NCBI GenBank assembly: GCA_910587145.1
Contig: CAJUMH010000009.1
Location: 18,471 to 30,820, forward strand
Length of the DNA stretch: 12,350 bases
Reading direction: 5' to 3'
Source: an uncultured Ruthenibacterium sp.
GTDB lineage: Bacteria > Bacillota > Clostridia > Oscillospirales > Ruminococcaceae
Shown: positions 5,476-12,350 of the stretch, piece by piece
Numbering within the stretch: position 1 is the first letter of the stretch
Layout: every line of letters begins with the position of its first letter
Notes under the pieces: generated by a model
What the model saw: the letters and a program-made list of their open reading frames with translations, nothing else
What the model was told of the DNA's origin: nothing
The model's database searches: none
Program-made: the position numbers and the translations under genes

Positions 5476-6159
5476 ATGCAGGAATCGAAGCGGGAATCGG
5501 ACGAGATCTTCCGTCAGTTGGATCGCATGCGCAGGGCATGGGAGCATGTGAACCCCAGCAAACGGTTGAATAAATCTCAGTTCAGCACGCTGCTGGCGCT
5601 TGCGCGCCTTTCCGGCAGGCAAAAAGCGTGCGGCGCAGGCGAACCTGCGGCGCAAAGCAAAGGCGCAAAAACGGCGAACGGCGCAAAGGCTTCAAACAGC
5701 GAGGCAGCAGCAAGCGGCGCAGCCGACAGGCGGGCCCGGTGCCGCGGGCAAACCTCCGGTGAACGGCAGGCCGCGAACGCGGTTACGCTGTCGGAGCTGG
5801 CGGCCGCGATGCATCAGAGCCTGCCCGCGCTGAGCCAGCGTGTTACCGTGCTGGAGGAAAAGGGCTTTGTGGAGCGCGTGGCAAACCCGGCCGACCGGCG
5901 CGTTACGGGCCTGCGCCTCACCCAGGCGGGCCATGGCGAGATGGACGCCGCATTCCGGCGCTTTGGCGGCATTTTGTCGCAGGCGGCCGGGCGCGTGGGA
6001 AAACAGAATATGCGCCTGCTGCTGCAGCTGCTGGGCGAGCTGGCCGACGCGCTGAACGAGGCGGCCCAGGAGGCCGACAGGGAACAGGACGCCCCGGACG
6101 GCTCCGGCCACGAAAACGCTGTAAAAACTGCAGTACGCGATACCCAAAAACAGGGATAA
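5476..6159 (+). CDS. MarR-family transcriptional regulator with a low-complexity insertion
   Basis: The ATG at 5476 follows AAAGGAGG (5460-5467) by 8 nt; the in-frame ATG at 5452 lies upstream of that ribosome site, inside the operator repeat, and is unlikely to be used. The product is 227 residues, against about 140-170 for typical MarR proteins. The winged helix is clear: LSELAAAMHQSLPALSQRVT (helix-turn-helix, 105-124), LEEKGFVERVANPADRRVTG (wing with the DxR signature, 126-145) and RLTQAG. Dimerisation helices flank it (about 5-45 and 150-205). Residues 47-101 (nt 5614-5778) are an Ala/Gly/Lys/Ser-rich insertion between the N-terminal helices and the DNA-binding domain, with C52 and C89. 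The last 25 residues are polar. Position and promoter symmetry suggest it represses its own operon and the exporter genes downstream. Its ligand is unknown. Confidence 0.9.
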   Translation: MQESKRESDEIFRQLDRMRRAWEHVNPSKRLNKSQFSTLLALARLSGRQKACGAGEPAAQSKGAKTANGAKASNSEAAASGAADRRARCRGQTSGERQAANAVTLSELAAAMHQSLPALSQRVTVLEEKGFVERVANPADRRVTGLRLTQAGHGEMDAAFRRFGGILSQAAGRVGKQNMRLLLQLLGELADALNEAAQEADREQDAPDGSGHENAVKTAVRDTQKQG

Positions 6160-6164
6160 AACAG

Positions 6165-6193
6165 GGCCCCGGCACAAAGCGGCCTGCCGGGCC
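6165..6193 (+). other. Intercistronic hairpin between marR and the exporter genes
   Basis: GGCCCCGGCA (6165-6174) pairs with TGCCGGGCC (6185-6193) except for one bulged C, with a 10-nt loop. No U-run follows, so it is not a proper terminator. It may protect or process the mRNA, or lower expression of downstream genes relative to marR. Confidence 0.4.
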
Positions 6194-6217
6194 GACACAG
6201 AGGAGAGTGAAGAAAGC

Positions 6218-8467
6218 ATGCTGCGAATAAAACGGTATCTCAAGCCCTATCTCGGTTTTGCGCTGGCGATGGTGCTTTTGATGTTTTTGCAGGCAACGGT
6301 AGATTTGAATCTGCCCAATTTGATGAGCGACCTTGTCAACGTGGGCATTCAGCAGGGCGGCATCAGTGAGGCTGCGCCGCGTGCGATCCCCGCAAACGGC
6401 CTGCGTCTGATGACGTTTTTCATGAACGAGGAAGACCGCGCGCTGGCCGAAAGCAGCTATCAACTTGCGAGCGCCGAAACCATGGACGCCGCCGCGTGGA
6501 AGGAATTCCAAAGCATGTGGCCGGGCGCGGCAAAGCAGCCGGCCTGGCAGCGCGACGATGCGCTGGACGGTGCCGCGCTGCAAAAGCTGGACGGCGCGTT
6601 TGGCCGCTCGGCCTATGCGATGGCCTCGCTGCTGCGCAGCCTTGCCCGCACGGATACGTTTGGCGTCGAAGCGGCCGGCGCTGCCGACGTGCAGACGCGC
6701 TCGATGGATATGGGGCAGCTCGCCTCGCTTTTGCCGATGCTGGAGCAGCTGCCCGCCGAGGCCGTACAGCAGGCCATAGAGGAAGCCGCCGCCACGCCCG
6801 AAAGCATGCAGAGCCAGACGGCCGCAGTGTTTGTAAAAGGCTTTTATCTGCAGCTGGGCGCGGATACGGACGCGATCCAAACTGACTATATCTTCCGCAC
6901 GGGCGGCAAAATGCTGGTGCTGGCGCTGCTGCTGGCGGTGTGCGCTGTCAGCGTGGGCTTTTGCGGCAGCCGTATGGGCGCGGGCGTCGCGCGCGATCTG
7001 CGGCGCGATATCTTCGCCCGCGTTACAAGCTTTACGAACAATGAGTTCGACCGCTTCGGCACGGCCAGCCTCATCACGCGCAGCACCAACGATGTAATGC
7101 AGATTCAGGGCTTTGTCACCATGGGCCTGCGCACCATGTGCTATGCGCCCATCATCGGCGTGGGCGGCGCGTTTATGGCGCTGCGCAAGAGCAGCAGCAT
7201 GTCGTGGATCATCGTGCTGGCGGTGGTGATCATCCTGTGCCTCATCGGCACGGTGGGCGCGCTGCTGATGCCGCGCTTTAAGCTGATGCAGAAATTAGTG
7301 GATAAATTAAACCTCGTCAGCCGCGAAAACCTTTCGGGCATGATGGTAATCCGCGCCTTTGCCACCCAGCAGTTCGAGGAGGAGCGCTTTGACAAAACCA
7401 ACCGCGATTTAACGGCCGTGAACCTGTTTGGCTCGCGCGTGATGGCCACCATGATGCCGGTGATGATGCTGGTGATGAACGGCGTTTCGCTGCTGATCGT
7501 GTGGGTGGGCGGCCACCAGATCGCCAACGCCACCATGCAGGTGGGCGATATGATGGCCTTTATCCAATATACGATGCAGATTATCATGAGCTTTTTGATG
7601 ATCAGCATGATGTTTGTAATGGCGCCGCGCGCCTCTGTGTCGGCCGGGCGTATCGCCGACGTGCTGGAGAGCGAGAGCAGCGTAAGGGACGCCGCGCAGC
7701 CGCAAAAGCTGCCCCGGCCCGTGCAGGGCGTGGTGGAATTCCGCGATGTATCGTTTCGCTACGAGGGTGCGGACGAAAACGTGCTGGAGCATGTGAGCTT
7801 TACCGCGCGCCCCGGCCAGACCACGGCGTTTATCGGCTCAACGGGCAGCGGCAAATCGACGCTCATCAACCTGATCCCGCGCTTTTATGACGTTACCGAG
7901 GGCAGCGTTTTGCTGGACGGCATGGATGTGCGCACGCTTTCGCAGCACGAGCTGCGCGAGGCCATCGGCTACGTGCCGCAGAAGGGCGTTCTGTTCAGCG
8001 GCGATATCAATTCCAATCTGCGCTACGGGGATGCGGATGCCTCGCCTGAAACGCTGCGCGAAGCCGCCGAGACAGCGCAGGCCGCCGAGTTTATCGACGA
8101 GCTGCCCGAGGGCTTTGCCACCGCCATCAGTCAGGGCGGCACCAATGTTTCGGGCGGGCAGCGCCAGCGGCTTTCCATCGCGCGCGCGCTGGTAAAAAAA
8201 GCGCCGGTGTATCTGTTTGACGATACGTTCTCCGCGCTGGATTTTAAGACGGACGCGGCGCTGCGCAAAGCGCTGAAGCGGTATACCAGCAATGCCACCG
8301 TGCTCATTGTGGCACAGCGCGTTTCCACCATTATGTACGCCGAGCAGATCGTTGTGCTCGACGAGGGGCGCGTGGCCGGCATCGGCACGCACAAGGAGCT
8401 GCTGCAAACCTGCCCCACCTATCGCGAGATCGCGGAAAGCCAGCTTTCAAAGGAGGAATTGGCATAA
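6218..8467 (+). CDS. Heterodimeric ABC exporter, degenerate subunit with large extracellular insert
   Basis: This 749-residue half-transporter (membrane domain plus NBD) is about 150 residues longer than usual. TM1 (about 12-32) is followed by an insertion (about 48-228) before TM2 (232-254) that should lie outside the cell; it is Ala/Met/Gln-rich and mostly helical-looking. NBD motifs: Walker A GSTGSGKST (540-548), Q-loop Q588, signature VSGGQ (644-648), Walker B YLFDD (665-669). The catalytic Glu is replaced by D669 and the H-loop His by Q700 (VAQRVST), while the signature is canonical. That is the degenerate partner pattern of heterodimeric exporters such as TM287/288 or BmrCD. AGGAG (6201-6205) precedes the start by 12 nt. 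The stop overlaps the next start by one base. Drugs, lipids or peptides are possible substrates; MarR linkage favours toxic compounds. Confidence 0.92.
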   Translation: MLRIKRYLKPYLGFALAMVLLMFLQATVDLNLPNLMSDLVNVGIQQGGISEAAPRAIPANGLRLMTFFMNEEDRALAESSYQLASAETMDAAAWKEFQSMWPGAAKQPAWQRDDALDGAALQKLDGAFGRSAYAMASLLRSLARTDTFGVEAAGAADVQTRSMDMGQLASLLPMLEQLPAEAVQQAIEEAAATPESMQSQTAAVFVKGFYLQLGADTDAIQTDYIFRTGGKMLVLALLLAVCAVSVGFCGSRMGAGVARDLRRDIFARVTSFTNNEFDRFGTASLITRSTNDVMQIQGFVTMGLRTMCYAPIIGVGGAFMALRKSSSMSWIIVLAVVIILCLIGTVGALLMPRFKLMQKLVDKLNLVSRENLSGMMVIRAFATQQFEEERFDKTNRDLTAVNLFGSRVMATMMPVMMLVMNGVSLLIVWVGGHQIANATMQVGDMMAFIQYTMQIIMSFLMISMMFVMAPRASVSAGRIADVLESESSVRDAAQPQKLPRPVQGVVEFRDVSFRYEGADENVLEHVSFTARPGQTTAFIGSTGSGKSTLINLIPRFYDVTEGSVLLDGMDVRTLSQHELREAIGYVPQKGVLFSGDINSNLRYGDADASPETLREAAETAQAAEFIDELPEGFATAISQGGTNVSGGQRQRLSIARALVKKAPVYLFDDTFSALDFKTDAALRKALKRYTSNATVLIVAQRVSTIMYAEQIVVLDEGRVAGIGTHKELLQTCPTYREIAESQLSKEELA

Positions 8468-10323
8468 TGGCTGAATCGACACCCAAACGCAAGGGCCCTC
8501 CTCCGGGGCGCGGCCCGCACGGCATGATGCCCGGCGAAAAGGCCAGGGATTTTAAGGGCACCATGCGAAAGCTGATCGTTTATTTGGGCAAATATCTGCC
8601 CGCCATCGTGGCGGTGATGCTGTTTGCCATTGCCTCCACCGTGTTTTCCATCATCGGGCCGAAGATCCTCGGCAACGCAACCACGGTATTGTTCGAGGGC
8701 GTGATCGCCCAGCTCACCGGTACAGGCGGCATTGATTTTACGGCCGTAGGCCGCATCCTGCTGTTTCTTGGTGCCATTTATGCAGTGTCGGCGCTGTTTT
8801 CGTATATTCAGGGCTGGATTATGGCGCGCGTTTCCACGCGCATCAGCTATCAGATGCGCAGGGACATCAGCCAAAAGATCAGCCGCATGCCGCTCGCATA
8901 CTTCGACCGTGTGCCGAACGGCGAGGTTTTAAGCCGCATTACAAACGATGTGGATACCGTAACACAAACGCTGAACCAGAGCATGACGCAGATCGTTACC
9001 AGTGTAACGCAGTTTCTTGGCGTATTGGTAATGATGCTTTCCATCAGCCCGCTGATGACGCTGGTGGCGCTGTGCATTCTGCCGCTGAGCGTGCTGATTG
9101 TGAGCAACGTGGTAAAGCGCAGCCAGCCGTTTTTTCATAAGCAGCAGGCGTATCTGGGCAATGCCAACGGCCATGTGGAGGAGATGTACGGCGGCCATCT
9201 GGTGGTAACGGCGTTCAACGGCGAAGAAAAAAGCATCGAAACCTTCAACAGCATCAATGAAAAGCTGTACGATTCGGCGTGGAAAAGCCAGTTTCTTTCC
9301 GGCATGATGATGCCGCTGATGAACCTTGTGGGCAACCTCGGCTATGTGGGCATCTGTATTCTGGGCGGCTTTTTATCGCTGAACGGCACCATCACGGTGG
9401 GCGATATTCAGGCGTTTATCCAGTATGTGCGCAGCTTTACGCAGCCCATCCAGCAGATTGCCAATATCTCGAACGTGCTGCAGCAGACAGCTGCCGCGGC
9501 CGAGCGCGTGTTTGAATTCCTCGACGAGGCCGAGGAGCAGCCCGACCCCGCGCAGCCGCTCTCTGCGGATCTGATCCAAGGCGAGGTGACGTTCGCGCAC
9601 GTCCACTTTGGCTATACGCCCGAAAAAACGATCATCAACGATTTCTCGGCCGTCATCCGGCCCGGGCAGAAGGTGGCCATCGTCGGCCCCACAGGCGCGG
9701 GCAAGACGACCATGGTAAAGCTTTTGATGCGCTTTTACGATGTGAGCGAGGGCGCCATTGTGGTGGACGGCTACGACCTGCGCCAGTTTGCGCGCAACGA
9801 TCTGCGCAATCAGTTCGGTATGGTGCTGCAGGATACGTGGCTTTACAACGGCACCATCCGCGAGAACATCCGCTATGGACGCCTTTCCGCCACAGACGAG
9901 GAAGTGATTGCCGCCGCGAAGGCTGCGCAGGTAGACCGTTTTGTGCGCACGCTGCCGCAGGGCTATGATACCGTGCTGAACGAGGAAGCAAGCAACATCA
10001 GCCAGGGGCAAAAGCAACTTCTTACCATCGCGCGCACGATTGTATCTGAGCCCAAGATCCTGATTTTCGACGAGGCTACCTCCAGCGTTGATACGCGCAC
10101 CGAGATCTCCATCCAGCGCGCGATGGACCGCCTGATGGAGGGGCGCACCAGCTTTATCATTGCGCACCGCCTTTCCACCATTCGCGATGCGGATCTGATC
10201 CTGGTGATGAAGGACGGCGATATCGTAGAGACGGGCACGCACGAGGAATTGCTCGCGCGCAAGGGCTTTTATGCCGAGCTCTACCAGAGCCAGTTTGCAA
10301 ATACGGCACAGGAGGCGGGCTGA
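8467..10323 (+). CDS. Heterodimeric ABC exporter, catalytic subunit
   Basis: This 618-residue half-transporter is the partner of the preceding subunit. The N-terminal 30 residues are basic and Pro/Gly-rich (PKRKGPPPGRGPHGMMPGEKA), followed by six TM segments (first about 43-66) with typical coupling sequences (MPLAYFDRVPNGEVLSRITNDVDTV). The NBD has Walker A GPTGAGKTT (407-415), Q-loop Q455, signature ISQGQ (511-515), Walker B D535-E536 and H-loop H567. Its Walker B Glu and His are intact, but its signature has Gln for the usual first Gly. The competent ATP site is therefore made from this Walker A/B with the partner's VSGGQ, and the degenerate site from the partner's Walker A/B with this ISQGQ. 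AAAGGAGG (8449-8456) and the TAATG stop/start overlap indicate coupled translation for equal amounts. The family call is firm; the substrate is not known. Confidence 0.94.
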   Translation: MAESTPKRKGPPPGRGPHGMMPGEKARDFKGTMRKLIVYLGKYLPAIVAVMLFAIASTVFSIIGPKILGNATTVLFEGVIAQLTGTGGIDFTAVGRILLFLGAIYAVSALFSYIQGWIMARVSTRISYQMRRDISQKISRMPLAYFDRVPNGEVLSRITNDVDTVTQTLNQSMTQIVTSVTQFLGVLVMMLSISPLMTLVALCILPLSVLIVSNVVKRSQPFFHKQQAYLGNANGHVEEMYGGHLVVTAFNGEEKSIETFNSINEKLYDSAWKSQFLSGMMMPLMNLVGNLGYVGICILGGFLSLNGTITVGDIQAFIQYVRSFTQPIQQIANISNVLQQTAAAAERVFEFLDEAEEQPDPAQPLSADLIQGEVTFAHVHFGYTPEKTIINDFSAVIRPGQKVAIVGPTGAGKTTMVKLLMRFYDVSEGAIVVDGYDLRQFARNDLRNQFGMVLQDTWLYNGTIRENIRYGRLSATDEEVIAAAKAAQVDRFVRTLPQGYDTVLNEEASNISQGQKQLLTIARTIVSEPKILIFDEATSSVDTRTEISIQRAMDRLMEGRTSFIIAHRLSTIRDADLILVMKDGDIVETGTHEELLARKGFYAELYQSQFANTAQEAG

Positions 10324-10328
10324 GCGCC

Positions 10329-10342
10329 GGGCCGCGCGGCCC
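10329..10342. other. 14-bp GC palindrome between exporter and flavodoxin genes
   Basis: GGGCCGCGCGGCCC is perfectly self-complementary and begins 5 nt after the exporter stop. No U-run follows, so it may attenuate or stabilise the message rather than end it. Confidence 0.4.
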
Positions 10343-10380
10343 AAAGCGCGAACATCCACACGTTCAAAAAGGAGGAAAAA

Positions 10381-10890
10381 ATGGCTGCAATCGTTATCTA
10401 TTATTCAAGGGCGGGAGAAAACTTTTTTGCGGGACAGTTCCGATATATCGAGAAGGGCAATACCGAAGTGGCCGCCGAGATGATCGCCGCGCAGACGGGC
10501 GCCGCGCTGTTCCGGGCCGAGCAGGCAGCGCCCTACGCGGACGAATACCGGGCGTGCGTGGCGCAGGCGAAGGCCGATTTCGACAGCGGCGCGCGCCCGC
10601 CGCTGAAGGCTATGCCGTTCGGCATGGAGCAGTATGATACCATTTATCTGGGCTATCCCATTTACTGCGGCACCATGCCGATGGCGCTGTTCACGCTGCT
10701 GGAGGGCGTGGATACGGCGGGCAAGACGATCCGACCGTTCTGCACGCACGAGGGAAGCGGCATGGCGCGCAGCGCGGACGATATTCAAAAGCTTTGCCCC
10801 GGCGCAAAAATTGAAAAAAGCCTTGCGATTTTGGGCCGCGAAGTGAAAAACGCGCAGGCGGCCGTCGCCGCATGGTGCGCGGAGCAATAA
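10381..10890 (+). CDS. Flavodoxin-family protein (flavodoxin_4-like)
   Basis: This 169-residue protein has a flavodoxin fold that should bind FMN and carry electrons in the cytoplasm. It starts with the beta strand and phosphate loop IVIYYSRAGENFF, continues with KGNTEVAAEMIA, and has the two flavin-contact loops YLGYPIYCGTMP (about 84-95) and FCTHEGSGMARS (about 120-131). These fit the flavodoxin_4 branch common in anaerobic Bacillota. No signal peptide or membrane helix is visible. AAGGAGG (10369-10375) lies 5 nt before the ATG. It follows the exporter pair by 57 nt on the same strand with no clear terminator between, so it is probably the last gene of the marR operon. A redox role in the stress or drug response is possible, but independent function cannot be excluded. 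Confidence 0.9.
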   Translation: MAAIVIYYSRAGENFFAGQFRYIEKGNTEVAAEMIAAQTGAALFRAEQAAPYADEYRACVAQAKADFDSGARPPLKAMPFGMEQYDTIYLGYPIYCGTMPMALFTLLEGVDTAGKTIRPFCTHEGSGMARSADDIQKLCPGAKIEKSLAILGREVKNAQAAVAAWCAEQ

Positions 10891-10892
10891 GG

Positions 10893-10917
10893 CCGGCAAG
10901 GCTCCTGCACTTGCCGG
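10893..10917. other. 8-bp perfect hairpin after the flavodoxin gene
   Basis: CCGGCAAG (10893-10900) and CTTGCCGG (10910-10917) pair around a 9-nt loop, 2 nt after the flavodoxin stop. No U-run follows. It may protect the mRNA 3' end upstream of the larger hairpin. Confidence 0.45.
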
Positions 10918-10944
10918 GAGGGGCATTCGCGTTTCTGCGCAAAG

Positions 10945-10987
10945 ACAGCGCTGCCGCACAGGGAAAAGCCCTGCGCGGCAGCGCTGT
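10945..10987. terminator. Large hairpin between convergent genes, probable two-way terminator
   Basis: A 13-bp perfect stem (10945-10957 with 10975-10987), one mismatch, then CAGGG/CCCTG (10959-10963 with 10969-10973) enclose a small loop. It lies between the rightward flavodoxin gene and the leftward HAAS-DUF4097 gene. U-runs are poor on both sides (TTTGATTG on plus, CTTTGCG on minus), so it may be a GC-strong weak-U terminator or a 3'-end stabiliser. From here to 11100 I see nothing else. Confidence 0.6.
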
Positions 10988-11100
10988 TTGATTGAGATGG
11001 GAGCAGATAAAGAAGGGAGAGCCGCAGCGGGACATCGCCAAAAAGCGCGGGGCCGGGCGTCGCCGCGGAAACGTTCGGTAAAACGTCATACACGCCGTAC

Positions 11101-12216
11101 TTACGCCTCGCCTTCCGGGGGCAGGGGCCGGAATTCCAGCTGGATGCGCCCGTTGCTGGTAACGGCGCGCAGGCTGTTCGGCGCGTTTTGCGGGCGTGCG
11201 CCGCGCAGATTGCTTTTTGCGTTGCTGGTGCGGCTGGAGACGGCGTAATCCTCCTCTGCGCCCAGCAGCGTGCCCTTGATCGCGCCGTTGCATGTGAGCA
11301 GGCTGAGGTCCGGTGCGGCAACGGCATCCACATGGATGGGGCCGTTGCTTGTCGTCAGCCACAGCCGGCGGGCAAGGCGGCAGCGCTCGGCGGTAATGCG
11401 CGCGTTGTCCGTTACGGCCTCGCAGCACCCGCCCTCCAGATCCTCCAGCAGAATGCTTGCGTTGGAGGTTTTGCACACGCAGCTGTCAAGCACACAGCGC
11501 TGTGCCGTAATTTTGGAATTGCTTGTAGCGGCTTCGCATTTCTGCGCGTTCGTATCCAGCAGCGTAATGCCCGCGTTGGAGGTTTTGCATTGCAGCGTCT
11601 CAAAAACGCCGTGCTCCACGCGGATGCCGGAATTGCCTGTAACAAGCTGCACCTTGCCGCCAAGCGCTACGTCTTCGGCGCGGATGCCGGAATTGGAAGT
11701 TTTGGCGCAGATCGCGCCCGAAAAGCCGCGGGGCACTTCCAACAAAAGCTCGCGCCTGTCGATGACGATGCCAAACAGCCGGCCGGGGCCGAACAGAACG
11801 GGCTTATGAACAAACCGGAACACGCCCTCGGCCTCCTGCGCCGAGATCTGCTCGCCCCTGCGCGGGGCGAACCACACGCGCACCCGCCCGTCGGCAGAGT
11901 GGCGCAGCTGCACGCGAACGTGCCGCGCATCCACTACAACGGTATGCACGCTGCCCGCAGGGCAATATTCCCGCAGCTCATCCGGCATGGGGTGCTCGGT
12001 ACGGGCGCTTTGGCGCGGATCTGCATATTCTTCGCACAGCAGCGCGGAGATGTTTTCCGGCGTGTCAAGGCCTGCGACGACCGTTTCCTCTGGCGTTCCG
12101 CTTTCCACGCCGTCTTCGATCATTTCCGCGTAATAGTCCAGCGCCTGACAGCGGTCTTCCTCGCGCAGCGCGGCAAGGCCCTGCTCCAGCACGCTTAAAA
12201 ATTCCTGCTTATTCAT
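11101..12216 (-). CDS. HAAS (DUF1700)-DUF4097 fusion protein, beta-helix repeats
   Basis: This 371-residue protein begins with a helical HAAS/DUF1700-like domain (1-65: MNKQEFLSVLEQGLAAL, CQALDYYAEMIEDGVESG, PEETVVAGL, PENISALL). A middle beta region (about 85-170) follows, then about ten TSN-x-x-I repeats of 19-23 residues (172-367; e.g. TSNSGI, TGNSGI, TSNAGI, TSNSKI, TSNASI, TSNGPI) as in DUF4097 proteins, which fold as a parallel beta-helix. No signal peptide or membrane segment is visible, although HAAS domains commonly precede membrane helices. GGAGGAA (12221-12227) supports the ATG at 12216. The start overlaps the end of an upstream gene by 8 nt. In Bacillota such genes usually follow a PadR-type regulator and are tied to envelope stress; that role is inferred. 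The domain calls are confident. Confidence 0.85.
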   Translation of the reverse strand: MNKQEFLSVLEQGLAALREEDRCQALDYYAEMIEDGVESGTPEETVVAGLDTPENISALLCEEYADPRQSARTEHPMPDELREYCPAGSVHTVVVDARHVRVQLRHSADGRVRVWFAPRRGEQISAQEAEGVFRFVHKPVLFGPGRLFGIVIDRRELLLEVPRGFSGAICAKTSNSGIRAEDVALGGKVQLVTGNSGIRVEHGVFETLQCKTSNAGITLLDTNAQKCEAATSNSKITAQRCVLDSCVCKTSNASILLEDLEGGCCEAVTDNARITAERCRLARRLWLTTSNGPIHVDAVAAPDLSLLTCNGAIKGTLLGAEEDYAVSSRTSNAKSNLRGARPQNAPNSLRAVTSNGRIQLEFRPLPPEGEA

Positions 12217-12350
12217 GTGCTTCCTCCATTCCTTCCTCTTCGCAGCCGTTGGGCCCGCCCTTCATGCACATTTGGGCGGCAGACGTTTCATTTGCTGCGG
12301 CACCAGGGGCTGTGTCCGCCGCGGCACCAGGGGTTTTGCCTGCTGCGGCA
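12209..12350 (-). CDS. 3' end of an overlapping upstream gene, possibly a PadR-type regulator
   Basis: A minus-strand frame enters from the right edge and runs 46 codons to a TAA at 12211-12209, inside the start of the HAAS-DUF4097 gene (8-nt overlap, typical of coupled genes). The visible tail reads AAAGKTPGAAADTAPGAAAN, then ETSAAQMCMKGGPNGCEEEG and MEEAHE. It is Ala/Gly/Pro-rich and coded by 24-bp tandem repeats, then acidic with two Cys. Nothing in it is diagnostic. The PadR suggestion comes only from the usual gene order ahead of DUF1700/DUF4097 genes. The other two minus-strand frames close within this stretch, which supports this reading. Confidence 0.5.
   Translation of the reverse strand, partial: AAAGKTPGAAADTAPGAAANETSAAQMCMKGGPNGCEEEGMEEAHE
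12285..12350. repeat. 24-bp tandem repeat at the right edge
   Basis: On the minus strand TGCCGC...CCCCTGG recurs with a 24-bp step (12350-12327, 12326-12303, then a partial unit to 12285), coding eight-residue units AAAGKTPG, AAADTAPG and AAANETSA. CCCCTGGTGCCGC is identical at two positions 24 bp apart. The array may continue beyond the window. Confidence 0.65.

Noticed and set aside
11459..11695. Repeated 17-bp blocks as a CRISPR-like array
   Set aside because: The repeats are in-frame codons of the TSN beta-helix units, of varying sequence and unequal spacing.
11188..12198. Plus-strand frame of 336 codons opposite the HAAS-DUF4097 gene
   Set aside because: Its repeats are the mirror of the TSN repeats on the other strand, and the minus-strand gene has real domain signatures and a ribosome site.

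Overview
The window is chromosomal DNA from a GC-rich Gram-positive bacterium, most likely a gut-type Clostridia (Oscillospiraceae-like) member of the Bacillota. This rests on strong AAGGAGG ribosome sites, sigma-A style promoters, efflux systems built for a single membrane, HAAS/DUF1700 and flavodoxin_4-like proteins, and a GC-rich third codon position. No mobile element, tRNA, rRNA or CRISPR array was seen.

Layout: (1) At 1-398 a leftward promoter and a short open frame run off the left edge; the rest is non-coding. (2) At 399-1148 (-) there is a membrane-anchored YdcF/SanA-like DUF218 protein. (3) At 1149-1392 a divergent intergenic region carries a promoter on each strand, plus an 11-bp-spaced direct repeat that resembles an OmpR-class response-regulator site. 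(4) At 1393-5300 (+) a tight three-gene operon encodes a MacB/LolD-type ATPase with a low-complexity tail, a secreted and membrane-anchored Ig-like/CARDB-type protein, and an FtsX/MacB-type permease. It ends at a strong intrinsic terminator. (5) At 5366-10890 (+) a second operon encodes a MarR-family regulator with an unusual insertion, two half-transporters forming a heterodimeric type IV ABC exporter, and a flavodoxin. A well-formed promoter with nested palindromes precedes it. (6) At 10891-11100 large hairpins lie between convergent genes. (7) At 11101-12350 (-) a HAAS-DUF4097 fusion protein is preceded by the 3' end of an overlapping gene with 24-bp tandem repeats, probably its regulator.

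How the genes work together: the first operon looks like a three-part envelope machine of ATPase, permease and a tethered extracellular partner, and it may answer to a two-component system. The second is a self-regulated MarR-exporter cassette. The exporter pair shows textbook asymmetry: the first subunit lacks the catalytic Glu and the H-loop His, and the second keeps both. The first subunit also has an extracellular insert of about 180 residues. The best candidates for under-described biology are the CARDB-type three-part transporter, the exporter ectodomain, the MarR insertion with two cysteines, and the membrane-free HAAS-DUF4097 fusion.
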